Source: an uncultured Litoreibacter sp.
GTDB lineage: Bacteria; Pseudomonadota; Alphaproteobacteria; Rhodobacterales; Rhodobacteraceae
DNA length: 64,000 nt
Reading direction: 5' to 3'
Assembly: GCF_947501785.1 (NCBI RefSeq)
Contig: NZ_CANMXB010000001.1
Span: 1,240,001 to 1,304,000 of the forward strand
The translations under genes and the position numbers were made by a program. The notes beneath the pieces were generated by a model that saw only the letters and a list, made by a program, of their open reading frames with translations, made no database searches and was not told where the DNA came from. Position 1 is the stretch's first letter, and the number at the start of each line of letters is the position of its first letter. Positions 60,224 to 64,000 of this stretch are shown one piece after another.

Positions 60224-61249
60224 TTAGCTCTTCCCGTTGAAGTCGCGCCATGTGCGCATCAGCACAGGGCTCAATAGGATGGCGACGCAGAGGATGGTCA
60301 GCACCGAGGTGCTTGCGGCCGAGGTCAGCAAGCGTTGCTCCCCGCTGAGGTCATTGTAGATGATCCAACTGAGCGAGGTCGCGTGCGCCTCTGCGTTGAA
60401 GCCCACGATGGGCTCAAACACCCGAAAATTGTCCATCAGCTGGATCAGCGCCACGAAGGTCACCAAGGGCGTCAGATGCGGGATCACCACGTAGCGGATG
60501 CGCTGCCAGCGGGATGCGCCGTCGATGACCGCTGACTCCAGCGTGTCCTGCGGCAATGTTTGCAAACCGGCGTAGAAAATCACGAAGGCAAAGGGCGCTG
60601 AGTGCCAGACGCCGTAGACCATCAACGTGACCCAGGTCAGCGGGGTGGAGGCTTTCAGACTGAGCGTGGGGTCATTGAAGACCCATTGGATGAGCGAGCC
60701 GACGACCCCCCGGGCGTCGATCATCCAGAACAGGATCAGGGAGCCGACCAGCGGCGTTACGATGAAGGGCAGCAGCGAGAAGAAGATCACGAGGCCTTTA
60801 ACCCAGCTGCTGAGCGTGTTGACCGCAAGCGCGATGATCAGACCAAGGACGATCATCAGCGGCGTGACCACGAACGTGTAGGTGAGCGTGAAACCCATGG
60901 CGCGGTAGAATGGCAGGTTGCCCAGACGGTTGAAGAACGCGCCCCAACTCTCTGAATTACGCCACAATTCGCCGACTTCGGCGACCGCCAGATGGCTGCG
61001 GTCAAGATAGATTTCCAGCCCCGCCCATTGGCCCAACGGGTTGGCGTCGCGCAGTATCTGCGTGGCCTCCTGGTCAATGGTGGTGGAGGGTTTGCAGCCG
61101 AACGGTCCGCATTCCTCGACCGTGATCAAAACGGCGTCGACCGGCACGTGCATGGATTGGCTGATAACGGAGACGATCGGCAGGAAAATAAACAACAACA
61201 TGGCCAGCCCGGTGGGCAAGAAAAACCAGAAGAATGTCTTGTGTTTCAA
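60224..61249 (-). CDS. Sugar ABC transporter permease, MalF-type
   Basis: A 341-residue protein with about six helices, a large periplasmic loop after the first helix (residues ~35-110) and an EAA loop (ESAVIDGASRWQRIRYVVIPHLTPLVTFVAL). The start is TTG at 61249, preceded by GGGGGA eight bases upstream; no in-frame ATG is nearby. An 87-bp gap with a strong hairpin (61298-61329) separates it from the binding-protein gene. Confidence 0.94.
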   Translation of the reverse strand: MKHKTFFWFFLPTGLAMLLFIFLPIVSVISQSMHVPVDAVLITVEECGPFGCKPSTTIDQEATQILRDANPLGQWAGLEIYLDRSHLAVAEVGELWRNSESWGAFFNRLGNLPFYRAMGFTLTYTFVVTPLMIVLGLIIALAVNTLSSWVKGLVIFFSLLPFIVTPLVGSLILFWMIDARGVVGSLIQWVFNDPTLSLKASTPLTWVTLMVYGVWHSAPFAFVIFYAGLQTLPQDTLESAVIDGASRWQRIRYVVIPHLTPLVTFVALIQLMDNFRVFEPIVGFNAEAHATSLSWIIYNDLSGEQRLLTSAASTSVLTILCVAILLSPVLMRTWRDFNGKS

Positions 61250-61297
61250 CGCCGTGTCCCCCGACCCTCATTTACATGAGGTAGCAATTCTTCGTGC

Positions 61298-61329
61298 TTG
61301 GCGCGAGGGCTTGAAAGCCCCCGCGCCAA
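61298..61329 (-). other. Strong hairpin between binding-protein and permease genes
   Basis: TTGGCGCG and CGCGCCAA form an 8-bp stem, extended by GGGCT/AGCCC after a bulge. No U-tract follows. Such hairpins often raise the ratio of binding-protein mRNA to membrane-component mRNA in ABC operons. Confidence 0.6.
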
Positions 61330-61336
61330 GGTCGTC

Positions 61337-62590
61337 TTATTGCAGGAAGCCTGCTTCTTTGGCCGCAGCAGTGTAAGCCGCTTCGACGTCAGCCAGCGTC
61401 TGCTCTGCAGATTCCTTGCCCTGCATGAAGTCAGGCAGCTCTGCACCCAGTGCGGTGTGCAGCAAGCCGATGTAAGGCAGCGTTGGGTAAGGTGTGGCGC
61501 CGGACTTGATGGTCTGGAACACGCCCTCGGACAGGTTGGTCGGCTCGTAGCCTTCGATCAGCCAAACCGCCTGCTCGTTCACGCCATCGGCTTCCAGAAT
61601 GGACGGATCAATGGACGCCATCATCGCCTTGAAGGACGCTTCCGCATCTGCGTCGGAAATGTTGGACGCAACGGTCCAGCCGTCCCACCACAGCGTGGTT
61701 GCAGGAACGCCGCTATCGCCAACCATCATTGGACCGGTCAACGCGGTGTTCTCGGCCACGCCTTCGACAGAACCCTCTGGGTCCAGCAGCGCAGGTGTCC
61801 GCGAGCCCCACATTTGCAGCATGGCCACGTTGCCAGCTTTCCATTCAGCGGAGATTTCGTTGTTGTTCAGCGCAAGGAAGTCGGGGTTCATGTATTCCGA
61901 CAGCGCCTTCATCATCTCAAGAGTGGCGACGCCCTTCTCGTTGTTGATGTTCGCTTCGGCGGTGCCTGCTTTGAAGAACTCTCCGCCATGCCCGATGAAC
62001 ATGTTGTTGAATTCCTGGCCGATGCCCCAACCTGCGGAATATGCGCCGCCAACGGGGTTTTCCATGATGCCCTTGTCACGCAGGACTTTGGCGTTTGCCA
62101 GCACGTCCTCGTAGGATTTCGGCGCTTCCAGACCGGCCTCTGCCAGAATGTCGGAACGGTAGACCATGTGCTGCGCGTTCGCCATGAAGGCCACGGCCAT
62201 CACCTTGCCGTCCAGCGTGATCTTTTGCTGGTTGGGCAGGTCAGGCGCGTGCGCGGCGATCAGATCATCCAGCGGGCGGATCAGGTTGTCGGTCATCAGC
62301 GGCGCGATAGAGCCGTTCGAGATGATCGCGACAGTGTATTCCGCCGGGTTGTTGGTCATGCCGGGCACTTGGATGTTTTTGTGCTCTTTGGTCAGGTTGG
62401 CCGTGACCTCAGCAGAGTCCGAGGCACAGGCCGCAGCCCCCGCGCCCAAAGTCTGGATGGCCGGGAATTCATTGCCGATGATGCTGACCCGGCCTTCGCC
62501 GATATCGCATGCATGACCATCCGCCATTGCGGCGGAGGCAAATGCCACAGCGGCAACGCCGCTCAGCAGTGCAAATTTCATGTGTTTCAT
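61337..62590 (-). CDS. Carbohydrate ABC transporter substrate-binding protein
   Basis: A 417-residue exported protein. The signal peptide is MKHMKFALLSGVAAVAFASAAMA, followed by mature sequence DGHACDIGEGRVSIIGNEFPAIQ and a SDILAEAGLEAPKSYEDVLANAKVLRDKG segment typical of family 1 sugar-binding proteins. The ligand cannot be inferred. GGGAG precedes the ATG at 62590. It is the first gene of the four-gene operon. Confidence 0.94.
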   Translation of the reverse strand: MKHMKFALLSGVAAVAFASAAMADGHACDIGEGRVSIIGNEFPAIQTLGAGAAACASDSAEVTANLTKEHKNIQVPGMTNNPAEYTVAIISNGSIAPLMTDNLIRPLDDLIAAHAPDLPNQQKITLDGKVMAVAFMANAQHMVYRSDILAEAGLEAPKSYEDVLANAKVLRDKGIMENPVGGAYSAGWGIGQEFNNMFIGHGGEFFKAGTAEANINNEKGVATLEMMKALSEYMNPDFLALNNNEISAEWKAGNVAMLQMWGSRTPALLDPEGSVEGVAENTALTGPMMVGDSGVPATTLWWDGWTVASNISDADAEASFKAMMASIDPSILEADGVNEQAVWLIEGYEPTNLSEGVFQTIKSGATPYPTLPYIGLLHTALGAELPDFMQGKESAEQTLADVEAAYTAAAKEAGFLQ

Positions 62591-62673
62591 TTGGTTCTCC
62601 CTGTGGTGTGACCCGCGGTTAGCGGCCGGGGCCGAAATATCGAAAACCGCCAATAGTCATACTTTTTCAGTAG

Positions 62674-62687
62674 AGAATACGTATTCT
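62674..62687. promoter_or_regulatory. Operator candidate for the sugar ABC operon
   Basis: AGAATACGTATTCT is a perfect 14-bp palindrome with a central CG, 84 bp upstream of the binding-protein gene. Its layout is typical of LacI-family sites. No LacI gene is in the window. Confidence 0.55.
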
Positions 62688-62748
62688 GGCAGCAGATAGC
62701 GTGATCGTGGCAAGCCCAGCGCGCGTTTGCAAGCCCGAATTTTCGCTA

Positions 62749-64000
62749 TCAGCCATTGAGGTCCCCGAAATTCTGCCGCTCCGCCGCCAATTCGCGCAAC
62801 AAGGGAGCGATGTCCCATCCCGTCGGATCGGCCTCGTGCAATATTTCAACGCGGCGCAAAATCTGGAAAGTTGTCGTCTGATCGGCGTCCTGCATCGGCC
62901 CGCCGCGCCCGCGCGGGTAGCCAAACCCATGCACCAGAAGCGCATCCACATCCGAGGGCCGCGTGGCGATGCCATTGCCCACCAACCGTGCGCCCTCATT
63001 GACCCAGGTCAGAATGATCTGGTCACGCATCTGCCGGTCGGTGAAGCTGCGGGTGGTGATGCCTTTGGACCGGCGCTCCTCGGCCAGCAGCTGCAGCATG
63101 TCCGAGTTTGGCACGCTATGCGTCTCCCCTTCGGCATAGACATAGTAGCCCCGCCCGGCCTCCCGGCCGAACCAACCGGCCTCGCACATCCGGTCGGCCA
63201 GCGCCAAATAACGCGGGTCCGGCTCATGCGGGTGCGATTTGCGGTGCATCCAGCCCTGCCTGAGGCCCATCAGGTCCATCGCCTGATACGGCCCCAAAGC
63301 CATCCCGAAGGACCGCATCGCCGCATCAATGCGGTCCGGCGTCGCCCCGTCCAGCAACAGCCGGTCCGCCGCGCGGCGGGCGGCCTCCATCAGATAGGCC
63401 CCGACCAGCCCGGGATGCGCGGCGCTGCGAATGGGCAGCTTGCCCAGCATCTTGGCGAAAGCATGCGCCGTGGTGACGGCGGCAGGGTCCACGCCGGCGG
63501 GCACGCCAATTTCCATACCGTCCAGCCCCGGCAACGCGGGGAAGGAATGGAGCGCCACAACCTCAGAGGCGCGGGTGCTGACCCGCTGCAGCTCGCTCAG
63601 GTCGGCATAAGCGCTGGTCGTGGCCAGCACCGCGCGCGGCTTGGCAGTTTTGCCCAGCCCGTCAAAGGCTGCCTGGCGCAGACCGGCCTGCTCGGGCAAC
63701 GCCTCGATGATAATATCGGCGCTGCGCAGAGAGCCGAAATCTGTTGTCAGGTTGAGATGGGTCAGCGCCGCCGCCCCCTGCCCCTCGGACATGCGCCCGG
63801 CGCTGACGGCCTGCTGGTAATGCGCCCCGATCCGGTCCAGCACGAGGCCGACCCCCGCCTCCCCCTGCTCGACCAGGGTCACCGGCAGCCCGGCATCAAG
63901 GCAATTGATCGCCATCCTGACGCCCAACGCACCGCCACCGAGGATGCCGATCCCCTCAATCGGCCTGACATGGCCATGGGCCAGCTCTGCAAATTTCGCC
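62749..64000 (-). CDS. 3-hydroxyacyl-CoA dehydrogenase part of a FadB/FadJ-type multifunctional enzyme (5' truncated)
   Basis: The frame enters from the right edge, so the N-terminal part is missing. The NAD-binding segment RPIEGIGILGGGALGVRMAINCLDAG is within the first 30 visible residues, followed by DIIIEALPE, STRASEVVALHSFPALPGLDGMEI, HPGLVGAYLMEAARRAADRLLLDGATPDRID and a C-terminal domain (GYPRGRGGPMQDAD). It likely continues from an enoyl-CoA hydratase domain outside the window. Role: the NAD-dependent dehydrogenase step of fatty-acid or related beta-oxidation. Confidence 0.9.
   Translation of the reverse strand, partial: AKFAELAHGHVRPIEGIGILGGGALGVRMAINCLDAGLPVTLVEQGEAGVGLVLDRIGAHYQQAVSAGRMSEGQGAAALTHLNLTTDFGSLRSADIIIEALPEQAGLRQAAFDGLGKTAKPRAVLATTSAYADLSELQRVSTRASEVVALHSFPALPGLDGMEIGVPAGVDPAAVTTAHAFAKMLGKLPIRSAAHPGLVGAYLMEAARRAADRLLLDGATPDRIDAAMRSFGMALGPYQAMDLMGLRQGWMHRKSHPHEPDPRYLALADRMCEAGWFGREAGRGYYVYAEGETHSVPNSDMLQLLAEERRSKGITTRSFTDRQMRDQIILTWVNEGARLVGNGIATRPSDVDALLVHGFGYPRGRGGPMQDADQTTTFQILRRVEILHEADPTGWDIAPLLRELAAERQNFGDLNG

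Noticed and set aside
61298-62611. A 437-codon plus-strand frame antisense to the sugar-binding protein
   Set aside because: It mirrors the binding-protein gene and has no credible start site or domain.
1-64000. CRISPR array, insertion sequence or prophage
   Set aside because: I saw no regularly spaced direct repeats of CRISPR size, no transposase and no phage structural cluster. The fibre-like genes at 49993-52807 stand alone with signal peptides.

Overview
The window looks like a chromosomal segment of an aerobic anoxygenic phototroph of the Rhodobacterales (Roseobacter group). It carries a complete LH2 light-harvesting operon (pucB, pucA, pucC) behind a textbook pair of PpsR/CrtJ operators. 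It also has a gcvTHP operon behind a tandem glycine riboswitch, a gapR (DUF2312) gene and many alphaproteobacterial ABC transporters. Coding density is high, there is one tRNA (Thr, UGU), and I see no insertion sequence, prophage or CRISPR array.

Layout. 1-1.8 kb: a lactonase-type metallo-hydrolase coupled to a small ABM monooxygenase, then an uncharacterised stress-protein-like gene. 1.8-4.1 kb: the puc operon. 4.1-8.8 kb: the glycine cleavage operon and its riboswitch. 8.8-14.4 kb: envelope genes (AbrB permease, UPF0104 protein, sulfotransferase, large membrane protein, GT2 glycosyltransferase). 14.4-16.0 kb: a carboxymuconolactone decarboxylase-like gene and a zinc-free MDR oxidoreductase. 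16.1-18.2 kb: an orphan type VI secretion cargo cassette (PAAR, DUF4123-like chaperone, unrecognised cargo). 18.4-23.0 kb: matB, a VOC protein, a LysR regulator and an SDR.

23.3-36.8 kb is the most distinctive region. A tightly overlapping nine-gene minus-strand operon encodes a sulfatase, class II aldolase, PfkB kinase, SDR, flavin monooxygenase, BisC-like molybdoenzyme, SBP56/methanethiol-oxidase protein, 2Fe-2S ferredoxin and CoA-binding protein. It is divergent from an SsuABC/TauABC-type ABC transporter and a GntR/UTRA regulator, with two 16-bp inverted operator-like sequences between them. I read it as an uptake and catabolic system for an unknown organosulfur compound.

37-43.4 kb is a looser region with a degenerate SOD-rhodanese fusion, two decayed genes (an MDR dehydrogenase and a LysR regulator) and small regulatory or enzyme genes. 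44.0-53.5 kb is a glycan or surface-decoration cluster (glycosyltransferase-like protein, two DegT-type aminotransferases, FemAB-like acyltransferase, methyltransferase, sulfotransferase-like protein) beside two paralogous secreted fibre-like proteins. 53.7-58.1 kb holds tRNA-Thr, an FbpB-like permease, gapR and small genes. 58.2-62.7 kb is a complete CUT1 sugar ABC transporter, and the window ends inside a FadB/FadJ-type multifunctional enzyme.

The genes suggest a marine heterotroph that supplements energy with light, uses C1/glycine metabolism and scavenges sugars and organosulfur compounds.
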